From Terriglobia bacterium (lineage in GTDB: Bacteria; Acidobacteriota; Terriglobia; Bryobacterales; Bryobacteraceae): DNA of 64,000 bases. The translations under genes were made by a program, and so were the position numbers. Below are positions 31,901-41,090 of this stretch, in pieces; within the stretch, counting starts at the first letter, position 1, and the number at the start of each line of letters is the position of its first letter. The stretch covers positions 1 to 64,000 of the forward strand of contig JAIQFN010000004.1 in NCBI GenBank assembly GCA_020073265.1, given 5' to 3'. The notes below the pieces were generated by a model. The model was not told the DNA's origin, searched no databases, and worked only from the letters and a program-made list of their open reading frames with translations.

Positions 31901-34544
31901 CGCTGCCAGCCAGGTTGCTCAGGCTCTGGGCGTCGATTACACCAAGATCCTGGAGTTGCTTCCGAATCACGACGCGCTGCTGATGCGCTCCGGCGCGGGT
32001 TGGAAGCCCGGATACGTCGGTCATGCGACCGTCGGCATCGGTACGGACTCGCAAGCCGGATACACGCTGCTTTCCGACCAGCCGGTGGTGGTCGAAGACC
32101 TCGAAACCGAGCAGCGGTTCGCCGGGACAGCGCTGCTCCACGAGCATGCCGTCGTGAGCGGCGCGAGCGTCGTCATTACCACCAGCGAGGGACCTTATGG
32201 CGTGCTCGGGGTTCATACTCGCCACCGCCGGAGTTTTTCGGCGGACGAGGTCAACTTCCTTCAGGCGGTCGCCAATGTGCTGGGATCGGTGATCGAACGT
32301 CATCGGTCCGAGGCGCGGCTGTGGCGCGTCAATCAAGCCCAGCGGGTCCTCAGCAAGTGCAATGAGGCCCTGATCCGGGCGACCGAGGAGTCCGCTCTGC
32401 TGCAGCAGATCTGCGACCTCATCGTGGAAGAAGCCGGCTATCGGCTGTGCTGGGTGGGCCGCGCTGAAAACGACGCAGCCAAGTCGGTACGCGTCGTGGC
32501 GCAGGCAGGCTTCGAAGCCGGGTACCTGGCGACTCTGAAGGTCACCTGGGCGGACAACGAGCTGGGCCGGGGACCCACGGGCACGTGTATCCGCTCGCGC
32601 GAAACAGTGGTGACGAAACACATCGCCACGGATCCGAAGATGATCCCCTGGCGCGCCGAGGCCTTGAAACGCGGCTACGCCTCCAGCGTTTCCATCCCCC
32701 TGGTCGTCGACTCGAAGGCGTTCGGGGCCATCATGATCTATGCCGCGGAGCCGGATGCATTCGGCGCCGAGGAAGTCGCGCTGCTGACCGAGCTCGCCAG
32801 CGACCTGGCGTTTGGAATCGGAACCTTGCGAACCAGAGCGGAGCGCGCCAGGGGAGAAACGGCTCTGCGCGAAAAAGAAGAGCATATCCGGCTCCTTCTG
32901 GACTCCACAGACGAGGCCATCTGCGGCGTCGATCTCGAAGGCAACTGCACCTGGGTCAATCGGGCCGCTGCGAGTATGCTGGGCTATGGCGAGCCGGGCA
33001 GGTTGCGCGGCAAGAATCTTCACGGCCTGGCCCATTACCGTCTGCAAGACGGAAGACCGCTGCCGCAAGACGAATGTAAAGCGTACCGCGCCCTGATAAA
33101 AGGCGACTTCGTGCACGTCGATGATGAAGTGATGTGGCGCGCGGACGGGACTTTCTTTCCGGTGGAATATTGGTCTCATCCGATGCGCCGCAACGGAGAC
33201 GCGATCGGGGCGGTGGTCACATTCCTGGACATTACCGAGCGCAAGCGGGCGGAAGCCGAGATACGCACGCTCAACGCCGGCCTGGAGCAGCGCGTCAATG
33301 ATCGAACCGCGCAACTGCAGGCCGCGAACACGGAATTGGAACAGGCCCGGGAACGGGAAATCGAGATCGGCTTCAGAATCCAGCAGACCCTGCTGCTCGA
33401 TCAGCCTCCGGTGGACGTTCCCGGACTTCGAGTGGCCGCCCTGACCATCCCCTCCCAGCGGATCGACGGCGATTTCTACATCTTCTTACGTCACTCGGAT
33501 GAGTCTTTGGATGTGATCGTGGGCGATGTCATGGGCAAGGGAATTCCCGCGGCGCTCCTGGGGGCTGCTACCAAGAGCCATTTCCTCAGGGCCCTGAGCG
33601 ACTTGATCACCTTGTCCAAGGATGGTAAGCTTCCGGAGCCGAAAGAGATCGTGATGCTCGCACACGCCGAGCTGGTGCGGCATCTGATCGATCTCGACAG
33701 TTTCGTGACTCTGTGTTACGCCCGGCTGGACCTGAGCAGGCGCTGCCTGGATCTGGTCGATTGCGGGCACACCGGAATCGTTCACCTGCACGGCAAGACA
33801 GGTCTCCACCAGATGCTGCGCGGAGACAACCTGCCCCTGGGAGTCCGCGAAGGTGAGATCTACGATCAGATCTCTGTTCCTTTCGATCCCGGAGACTTGT
33901 TCCTCTTTTATTCGGATGGGGTGACGGAAGCGCGCAGCCCCACTGGCGAGCTGTTCGGGGCGCAGCGGCTGGAGGAGTGCGTTGTCAACAATGGCCAACT
34001 GGAACCCGCGGCGCTGGTGGAAGCGGTTCGCCAGGCCGTCGCTAGCTTCAGCGGATCGGGACGGCTGACCGACGACCTGACCAGTGTGGCCATCCGGGTC
34101 GAAGAGAGGCAGCTCACCGTCGCGCGGCGGGAGATGGAGATCACGAGCGATCTCAAACAACTCCGGTTGGCGCGCGAGTTCGTGCGCGCCTTTTGCCGCG
34201 ATCTTCCCGGCCCGCCACTGGACGAAGATAGCGTTTCCGCGCTCGAGCTGGCGGTCAACGAAGCCGCCAGCAACATCATGAAGCACGCCTATCATGGCCG
34301 CGCGGATCAGTGGATTCATCTCGAGGCCGCGGCGTTCCCAACCCATCTCGCGATCCGGCTGCATCACTTCGGAGATCCTTTTGACCCCTCCACCGTGCCG
34401 CCGCCGCCACTGGATGGCTCGCGCGACTCCGGATTCGGCGCCTATATCATCGCCAGGAGCGTCGATGAAGTCAGGTACTATCGCGATGAACATGGCAGGA
34501 ACTGCATTGCGCTGGTAAAAGCCCGCACAGCGGGAGGAAAGTGA
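28920..34544 (+). CDS. Giant sensor: DUF4118, PAS/GAF array, SpoIIE phosphatase and HATPase
   Basis: This protein has 1,874 residues from ATG 28,920 (MLQNRVLGYL; the frame is open to 28,812). Order: KdpD-type DUF4118 membrane domain (about 1-105, LNYFFLPPLYTFTIADPKNW), PAS (130-240), a second membrane block of about eight helices (255-535), PAS (550-670), GAF (675-835), PAS (840-960), GAF (965-1130), a third GAF (1140-1315), PAS (1317-1440), coiled coil, PP2C/SpoIIE phosphatase (about 1500-1720, IDGDFYIFLRHSDESLDVIV with GDVMGKG and FYSDGVTEAR) and an RsbW-like ATPase (1735-1870, ALELAVNEAASNIMKHAYHG). The first two GAF domains are near copies. There is no His-kinase core: output is a partner switch through the STAS protein next door. 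Confidence 0.88.
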   Translation: MLQNRVLGYLAAILGIGAVTAACALLRSHINEMTVALAMLLVVLLVAAVWERWPGLLASVLGMLCLNYFFLPPLYTFTIADPKNWIALAAFFITALTAGRLSAWAKQRAAEAEASRSQARLASTYNRSLLEASLDPLVTIGHDGRINDVNAAAETVTGRSRAELIGADFSDCFIDREKARAAYEQVFRGGSIRGYALELRHRDGHSTSVLYDGSLYRDAGGNVIGVVAATRPIGAYAGKVLGAQPDPRVVRHLGLFVGFASLFSFAVGLLSLLGLTLRLAVLKSIIPGQPVIKMNATVCLALLGLSLWLLRKDGHQRVARIRKLCGLWMAAIVALVGLLGLTEHLGGWNLGIDQLLFREPVADAFFSVRPGLIAPITALDFLLLGLALLLLDRGITWKSRRYWPAQYFASLTAILAIVGLLDFILGSRGSYTHIALQTAVTLLVLSLGLLCTRTERGLAALLASSTAGGSLLRRLLPAAVIIPIVIGALGWRAFSAGLYSGWSVVSLMIVAMMTLLAGLAIWNGHIVNRGDMERRRAEGVLHRREVELREAERLARMGSWWWVPNSDSVTWSAGLSHIAWRDPMLPPPAYKEQLGFYTPPSSTRLDAAIQSAIRTGAPYELELEMVRTDGAIRSVTGRGEAERDAEGQVVLVRGTVQDVTDRKQAENEIRLLARLQAVVGEIGQQALRSETSGKVLDDAVALVAHTLDVEYCKVLELLPDGQALLLRSGVGWKPGLVGHGTVGAGTDSQAGYTLLSDQPVVVEDLRTETRFSGPPLLREHGVVSGMSVVIPTSEGPYGVLGAHTQKRRSFSTDEVNFLQAVANVLGTMIERERTEQALQKSAGEVLDLYNNAPCGYHSVDKDGLFVRVNDTELSWLAYTREEMIGTLKFSDLLTPGSRATFQESFPRFKAQGAIRDLEFEMLRKDGTVLPVLLSATAITDSAGNYLMSRSTIYDITARKEAEDEVRMLARLQSVVADLGERALRGAPLSQMLDDAASQVAQALGVDYTKILELLPNHDALLMRSGAGWKPGYVGHATVGIGTDSQAGYTLLSDQPVVVEDLETEQRFAGTALLHEHAVVSGASVVITTSEGPYGVLGVHTRHRRSFSADEVNFLQAVANVLGSVIERHRSEARLWRVNQAQRVLSKCNEALIRATEESALLQQICDLIVEEAGYRLCWVGRAENDAAKSVRVVAQAGFEAGYLATLKVTWADNELGRGPTGTCIRSRETVVTKHIATDPKMIPWRAEALKRGYASSVSIPLVVDSKAFGAIMIYAAEPDAFGAEEVALLTELASDLAFGIGTLRTRAERARGETALREKEEHIRLLLDSTDEAICGVDLEGNCTWVNRAAASMLGYGEPGRLRGKNLHGLAHYRLQDGRPLPQDECKAYRALIKGDFVHVDDEVMWRADGTFFPVEYWSHPMRRNGDAIGAVVTFLDITERKRAEAEIRTLNAGLEQRVNDRTAQLQAANTELEQAREREIEIGFRIQQTLLLDQPPVDVPGLRVAALTIPSQRIDGDFYIFLRHSDESLDVIVGDVMGKGIPAALLGAATKSHFLRALSDLITLSKDGKLPEPKEIVMLAHAELVRHLIDLDSFVTLCYARLDLSRRCLDLVDCGHTGIVHLHGKTGLHQMLRGDNLPLGVREGEIYDQISVPFDPGDLFLFYSDGVTEARSPTGELFGAQRLEECVVNNGQLEPAALVEAVRQAVASFSGSGRLTDDLTSVAIRVEERQLTVARREMEITSDLKQLRLAREFVRAFCRDLPGPPLDEDSVSALELAVNEAASNIMKHAYHGRADQWIHLEAAAFPTHLAIRLHHFGDPFDPSTVPPPPLDGSRDSGFGAYIIARSVDEVRYYRDEHGRNCIALVKARTAGGK

Positions 34545-34550
34545 GGCTGG

Positions 34551-34889
34551 ATGGAAATAGCAATAGACAAAATGGAGGGCATCGCCGTCGCCGCGGTGCC
34601 GGTGGATGAACTGGACGCCAGCAACGTCGGGGAGTTCAAGCGCGACATCGCGCCCGTGCTGCAAGCCAATACCAGGCTGGTGCTCGATCTGAGCCGGCTG
34701 CGTTTTGTGGATAGTTCCGGGCTGGGCGCCATGCTCTCTTGCCTCCGTCAATTGAGCGCCAAGAGCGGAGACCTGAAGCTGTGCGGCATGTCCAAACAGG
34801 TACGGGGGCTTTTTGAACTCGTGCGCATGCATCGGATTTTCGACATCTACGGCACCAAAGAAGAGGCAGTACATGCTTTCAGTCACTGA
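34551..34889 (+). CDS. STAS-domain anti-anti-sigma factor
   Basis: This 112-residue protein is a single STAS domain (SpoIIAA/RsbV type). The phospho-acceptor Ser lies in VDSSGLGAMLSCLRQL (about Ser57-58), preceded by LDLSRLRF; the C-terminal helix is LFELVRMHRIFDIYGTKEEA. It starts 6 bp after the giant sensor, whose SpoIIE domain would dephosphorylate it and whose HATPase domain would phosphorylate or bind it. The target partner is not in the window. Its last 17 bases overlap the start of glgP, so glycogen breakdown is tied to the same transcript. Confidence 0.9.
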   Translation: MEIAIDKMEGIAVAAVPVDELDASNVGEFKRDIAPVLQANTRLVLDLSRLRFVDSSGLGAMLSCLRQLSAKSGDLKLCGMSKQVRGLFELVRMHRIFDIYGTKEEAVHAFSH

Positions 34890-37362
34890 AGGTGTCGAAA
34901 CTATTCGGCCGCCTGCCTCGGCGGACTTAGTCTCTAGCATTCAAGAATCCATCCGCCGCCACGCCAGATACTCGCTGGGAAAAGCCTGGAGCGACCTCTC
35001 CAGCCGGGAGCTCTTTAACGCGGTCGCTTTGTCGGTGCGGGATCGCCTGGTGGACCGGATGCTCGAAACCGAAGAGCGCTATCGGCGCGGCCTTCCCAAG
35101 CGCATTAACTATCTTTCCATCGAATTCCTCATCGGGCAATCGCTCGGCAATCATCTCCATAACCTTGGGATTCGCGATGCATACCGCCAGGCCCTGGGCC
35201 AGCTCGGCGCCGACCTGGAAACCGTGGAAGAGTGCGAGGAAGACGCCGCGCTGGGCAATGGCGGGCTGGGCCGTCTGGCTGCCTGCTTCCTGGATTCTTT
35301 CGCCACGCTCGGGATTCCAGCCTGTGGCTACGGCATCAACTACGAGTACGGTCTGTTCAAGCAGGAAATAGACAGCGGCTATCAAAAAGAGAAACCGGAC
35401 AACTGGCTGGCGCAGAGTACGCCGTGGGAGATCCCTCGCCCCGATGATGCCTGCCTGGTACCGGTCTATGGCCGCATCGAGCACGGCGTCGATCGCGCTG
35501 GCGCCTACAACCCGATGTGGATGGACTGGAAGGTCATGGTCGGCACTCCCCATGACATGCTGATCTCCGGCTACGGCGGCCGCACGGTGAATCTCTTGCG
35601 CCTCTATGCAGCGCGTTCCTCACGCGACTTCGACATGCAGATCTTCAATGACGGCGACTACTTCAAGGCCGTCCAGCAAAAGATTCAATCCGAGAACATC
35701 TCCAAGGTGCTCTATCCTTCCGACGCCATCGTCGCCGGCCGAGAGCTGCGTTTGGTGCAGGAGTACTTCCTGGTGGCCTGCGCGATTCGGGATATCGTCC
35801 GCGGGTTCGAACAGCATCACGAAAGTTTCCGGGACTTTCCCGCCAAGGTTGCGATTCAACTGAACGACACACATCCGTCACTGGCGGTTGCGGAGTTGAT
35901 GCGCATTCTCGTCGATCAAAAGAATCTGGAGTGGGACGAGGCCTGGGCCATCACGCAGGCGACGCTCGGCTATACCAATCACACGCTGGCATCGGAAGCG
36001 CTGGAGAAGTGGCCGGTTCCTCTGTTCGAGTCGGTGCTTCCCCGGCACCTGCAAATCATCTACGAGATCAACCGACGTTTTCTGGATCGGGTTTCCCAGG
36101 CCCATCCGGGCGACGTCGAGCGCGTCAGGCGGATGTCGATCATCGAGGAGGCTACGCCCAAACAGGTGCGCATGGCCAACCTGGCGATGGTAGGAAGTCA
36201 CTCCATCAACGGAGTCTCCCGAATTCACACCGAATTGATCAAGGCATCTCTGGCGCCGGACTTCTTCCAGCTCTTTCCGGAAAGGTTTAACAACAAGACC
36301 AACGGAATTACACAAAGGCGGTGGTTGCTGAAGGCCAACCCCGCTTGGGCGGACTTGATCAGCTCTACCATCGGAGAACGCTGGCTCACCGACCTCTATC
36401 AACTGCGGGAGCTCGAATCCCATGCGGCAGATGCAGGCTTTCAAGCAGAATTCCTGAGAGTCAAGCGCTCGAATAAGGAGAAACTCGCGAGGATCATCCA
36501 AGATGCCACCCGGCTGAAGGTCGATCCCGATTCCCTCTTCGACATTCAGGTGAAGCGAATGCACGCCTACAAGCGGCAGTTGCTGAACGTGATGCACATC
36601 ATCGACGAGTATTTGTCGCTGGTGGAGGATGGCCGTGAGCCCGCCGTGCCGAGGACTTACATCTTCGCGGGAAAAGCCGCGCCCGGCTATTGGCTAGCCA
36701 AGCAGATCATTAAACTGATTCACAATGTCGGGCGCGTCATCAACAACGATGCGCGGGCCAGCCAGTGGATCAAGGTAGCGTTCGTACCCGATTATCGCGT
36801 CTCGCTGGCGGAGAAGATCATCCCCGCGGCCGACCTGAGCGAACAGATCTCGACGGCCGGGACCGAAGCATCGGGAACCGGCAACATGAAGCTGGCGCTG
36901 AATGGAGCCATCACCATCGGCACTCTCGATGGCGCCAACATCGAGATGCTGGAAGAAGTGGGCGCGGACAATATGTTCATCTTCGGCCTGAAGACCGCAG
37001 AACTGAGGGCCATGCGCGAACAGAAATCCTATCGGCCCTGGGAGTACTATGCGCGCAATCCGCGCGCCAAGCGAGTGGTGGATAGCTTTGCTTCCAACAT
37101 GTTCTGCTCGCAGGAACCCGACCTGTTCGCGTGGATCTTTGCAAGCGTTCTAGACGCCGACGACGTTTATTTCCACCTGGCGGATTTCATTCCCTATGTC
37201 GAAGCGCAGGAGAGGGCCGGGCGCGGCTTCCGCGATCGGAATCTCTGGGCGCGGATGGCGATTCTGAACGTCGCTCGCATGGGGAAGTTTTCGAGCGATC
37301 GCACCGTCGCCGAGTACTCGCGCGAGATCTGGGGCGTGGAGGGCTTAACACTGCTCGACTAG
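34873..37362 (+). CDS. glgP: Glycogen/alpha-glucan phosphorylase
   Basis: This 829-residue enzyme releases glucose-1-phosphate from glycogen or maltodextrin. Family marks: YLSIEFLIGQSLGNHL, DAALGNGGLGRLAACFLDS, GYGINYEYGLF, VAIQLNDTHPSLAV, RFNNKTNGITQRRWL, IQVKRMHAYKRQLLN, and the PLP site EASGTGNMKLALNGAITIGT with the Lys that forms the Schiff base. Start ATG 34,873 (MLSVTEGVET) has GAGG upstream and overlaps the STAS gene by 17 bp. It is co-transcribed with the partner-switch genes, suggesting carbon storage is mobilised under the stress sensed by the large sensor. Full length, no defects seen. Confidence 0.93.
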   Translation: MLSVTEGVETIRPPASADLVSSIQESIRRHARYSLGKAWSDLSSRELFNAVALSVRDRLVDRMLETEERYRRGLPKRINYLSIEFLIGQSLGNHLHNLGIRDAYRQALGQLGADLETVEECEEDAALGNGGLGRLAACFLDSFATLGIPACGYGINYEYGLFKQEIDSGYQKEKPDNWLAQSTPWEIPRPDDACLVPVYGRIEHGVDRAGAYNPMWMDWKVMVGTPHDMLISGYGGRTVNLLRLYAARSSRDFDMQIFNDGDYFKAVQQKIQSENISKVLYPSDAIVAGRELRLVQEYFLVACAIRDIVRGFEQHHESFRDFPAKVAIQLNDTHPSLAVAELMRILVDQKNLEWDEAWAITQATLGYTNHTLASEALEKWPVPLFESVLPRHLQIIYEINRRFLDRVSQAHPGDVERVRRMSIIEEATPKQVRMANLAMVGSHSINGVSRIHTELIKASLAPDFFQLFPERFNNKTNGITQRRWLLKANPAWADLISSTIGERWLTDLYQLRELESHAADAGFQAEFLRVKRSNKEKLARIIQDATRLKVDPDSLFDIQVKRMHAYKRQLLNVMHIIDEYLSLVEDGREPAVPRTYIFAGKAAPGYWLAKQIIKLIHNVGRVINNDARASQWIKVAFVPDYRVSLAEKIIPAADLSEQISTAGTEASGTGNMKLALNGAITIGTLDGANIEMLEEVGADNMFIFGLKTAELRAMREQKSYRPWEYYARNPRAKRVVDSFASNMFCSQEPDLFAWIFASVLDADDVYFHLADFIPYVEAQERAGRGFRDRNLWARMAILNVARMGKFSSDRTVAEYSREIWGVEGLTLLD

Positions 37363-37406
37363 CGCGCAACCACCAATCACACGGAAGCGAGATCAGCCGC
37401 CCGAGC

Positions 37407-37438
37407 CTTTTGGATCGGTGGGGGTCCTCACCGAAAAG
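37407..37438 (+). terminator. Hairpin behind glgP
   Basis: TCGGTG (37,415-37,420) pairs with CACCGA (37,429-37,434); CTTTT (37,407-37,411) and AAAAG (37,434-37,438) extend the pairing across a 3-base bulge. It lies 45 bp after the glgP stop and may stop the transcript. The remaining stretch up to 37,657 shows no gene I can support. Confidence 0.35.
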
Positions 37439-37657
37439 AGCGACGGGCATGCACCTAGAATCGGCTGCTTACGCCTGGTTCGCATTGCATCGGACGTTGC
37501 GAATCGGTTTCGATTCTCGTTAGCGCTATCAATCCCGCGCGTTTGAGCCAGCTTCAGTCGTGTGGAAACGGGCTGCTAGAAAATGCCACGGCGAATTCGC
37601 TGCATCAGCCGCTCTCTAAGAGACGGAACGTTGCACGGTTGCATATGCCAAGCGGCG

Positions 37658-38218
37658 TCATGAACGGAATCGACACATTTGTAAGAAATAGCAGTGTTCG
37701 CGGACGGCGACTCTTGCCGGCGCCGTAGCCAGTTGCGCGTAGCGGGCGAGGAGGTCCTGGCTTTCATCTTCAGGGAGAATGTTCGCCGCCTGAAATCTCT
37801 GGATGAATCCGTCCACGGCAGTCCCTTGGTGCATAAGGAACATGCATGAAGTGTCGATGTGATTCGGCACTCCGGGAAACGGTGGTAGTGCATGCAGGGT
37901 CCGCAGCGCGGCGGGTATCCGAACAAGCGCGTCCGTTACCGGAAAGGGCGCCGCTTCCACGAAATCAGTGATGGCGATCCGATCCTCGATGCTGGTGTAC
38001 CAGACACGCGGCGCCAGACCTGCTTCAGCCGCCGCCTTCATGCATGTGAAGTGGCGCGTAGGATCATCGGTACGCATGATGATCTTCAATAGGAATGAAG
38101 ATCCTCGCACAACGATGCGAAAGACAAGGTTGGTGGCATTCCCCCTGGTCAGCCTGCGGATGTCTTCGAACTCTGTTACACCCAAAGCCTCGCGCAGGCC
38201 CCGAGTTACTGCCGCGGA
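37658..38218 (-). pseudogene. Aminoglycoside phosphotransferase/choline-kinase-like fragment
   Basis: The frame reads (S)AAVTRGLREALGVTEFED, then IRRLTRGNATNLVFRIVVRG, SSFLLKIIMRTDD with the kinase Lys, and ITDFVEAAPFPVTDAL. This is the N-lobe of an APH-family small-molecule kinase. The C-lobe with the HNDLxxxN catalytic loop is missing: after LLARYAQLATAPAR the sequence loses similarity and stops at 37,658. No ATG start remains; the recognisable N-terminus ends about 9 bp from the tRNA-like repeat at 38,227. The gene is thus truncated at both ends and is dead or a remnant of the integration event. Confidence 0.6.
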
Positions 38219-38226
38219 TGGGTGGC

Positions 38227-38271
38227 TTCGTTGTCAGCCGGTCGCCGGTTCAAGCGCGGCGGGTGGCTCCA
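38227..38271 (+). repeat. Degenerate tRNA 3' half, second copy of the attachment repeat
   Basis: This 45-bp stretch matches 10,999-11,043 at 39 positions and in the same orientation. The shared part includes GTCGCCGGTTC and CGGCGGGTGGCTCCA. The T-stem is damaged (GGTTCAAGCGCGGCG) and the anticodon region has changed, so it is an older copy. It ends 9 bp before the stop of the formate dehydrogenase gene. Together the two copies bracket the 27-kb kdp/glgP region. Confidence 0.65.
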
Positions 38272-38280
38272 GCGCCTACA

Positions 38281-39212
38281 TCACTTCTTTTTCGACTTTT
38301 GCCCGTCCGGCGCCGGCTGGATCTCCACGAATTGCCAGCCGAAGCGTCCCTTGATGCAGAGATTTCCACGAGTGACGCTGTGATCCAACGGTGAGGAGAC
38401 GTGTACGATCTTGCCGTCCTGTTCGTGGATCGTCAGATTGCATCCGACGCCGCAATAGGGACAGACCGTGTCGGTGCGGTTCTGCCGGGCCTCGTCCCAA
38501 GCGCCGTCCCGGCGCAGGTCGTATTCCGCTTTGAACATCAACGCGCCGGTGGGACAAACGGCGATGCAGTTGCCGCAATAGACACAAGCCGAACCAGGCA
38601 GCGGAACCTCATACTCGGTTGCGATGCGCGCCGAGAATCCGCGGCCGGCCACCGCAATCGCGAAAGTGTTTTGCGCTTCCACGCCGCAGGCTTCCACGCA
38701 CTTATAGCAGAGGATGCACTTCGAGTAGTCCCGGATGTAGAGCTCGTTGTCGATCTTGGGAGCTTGCGCCACGGTGGCGGCCGATGCGCCGAATCGCTCC
38801 GGGTGTGCGGCATAGCGCTGAAGATAGCCCTGAAATTCGGGAGCGGTGGAGACATCCACGGAGGAAGCCAGGAATTCCAACACCATGCGCCGGCTCAGCC
38901 GCACGCGTTCGGAATCCGTGTGGATGATCATGCCCGGCTCCACCTTGCGCGAGCAGGCGGGCACCAGCGCGCGCGATCCTTCGAGTTCCACCACGCAGAC
39001 ACGGCACACATTCACCGGCGCCAGGCTCTCCAGGTAGCAGAGCGTGGGAGTGTCGATGCCGGCCTCCCGAGCGGCGTGCAGGATGGTGGCGCCCTCCGGC
39101 ACTGAAACGGTCTGGCCGTCGATGCGGACGTCGATCCGGCGGACGGAATGCGCGGGCGGCGCTTCCGGGACCGGCCCGCGGGGAATTGGATGTAGGGCAG
39201 ACGGTGCGTCGC

Positions 39213-39216
<4 letters not shown>
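38281..39216 (-). CDS. Formate dehydrogenase, separate Fe-S N-terminal part of the alpha subunit
   Basis: This 311-residue protein equals the N-terminal third of an NAD-linked FdhA. Order: 2Fe-2S ferredoxin domain (about 28-110, TLCYLESLAPVNVCRVC.. and VPACSRKV), a stretch where the His-Cys cluster of NuoG/FdhA would be but its Cys residues are absent (DVSTAPEFQGYLQRYAAHPE), two 4Fe-4S motifs (CILCYKCVEACG and CVYCGNCIAVCP), and the 4Fe-4S cap of the molybdenum domain (CPYCGVGCNLTI with RGNLCIKGRFGWQF). It then stops, exactly where the catalytic part (41,090-42,991) begins. ATG 39,216 overlaps the upstream stop as ATGA. Confidence 0.85.

Positions 39217-41089
<1,873 letters not shown>

Positions 41090-41090
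<1 letters not shown>

Noticed and set aside
31545-33314. 589-residue antisense frame opposite the giant sensor
   Set aside because: Sense strand holds PAS/GAF domains; no motif in the antisense product.
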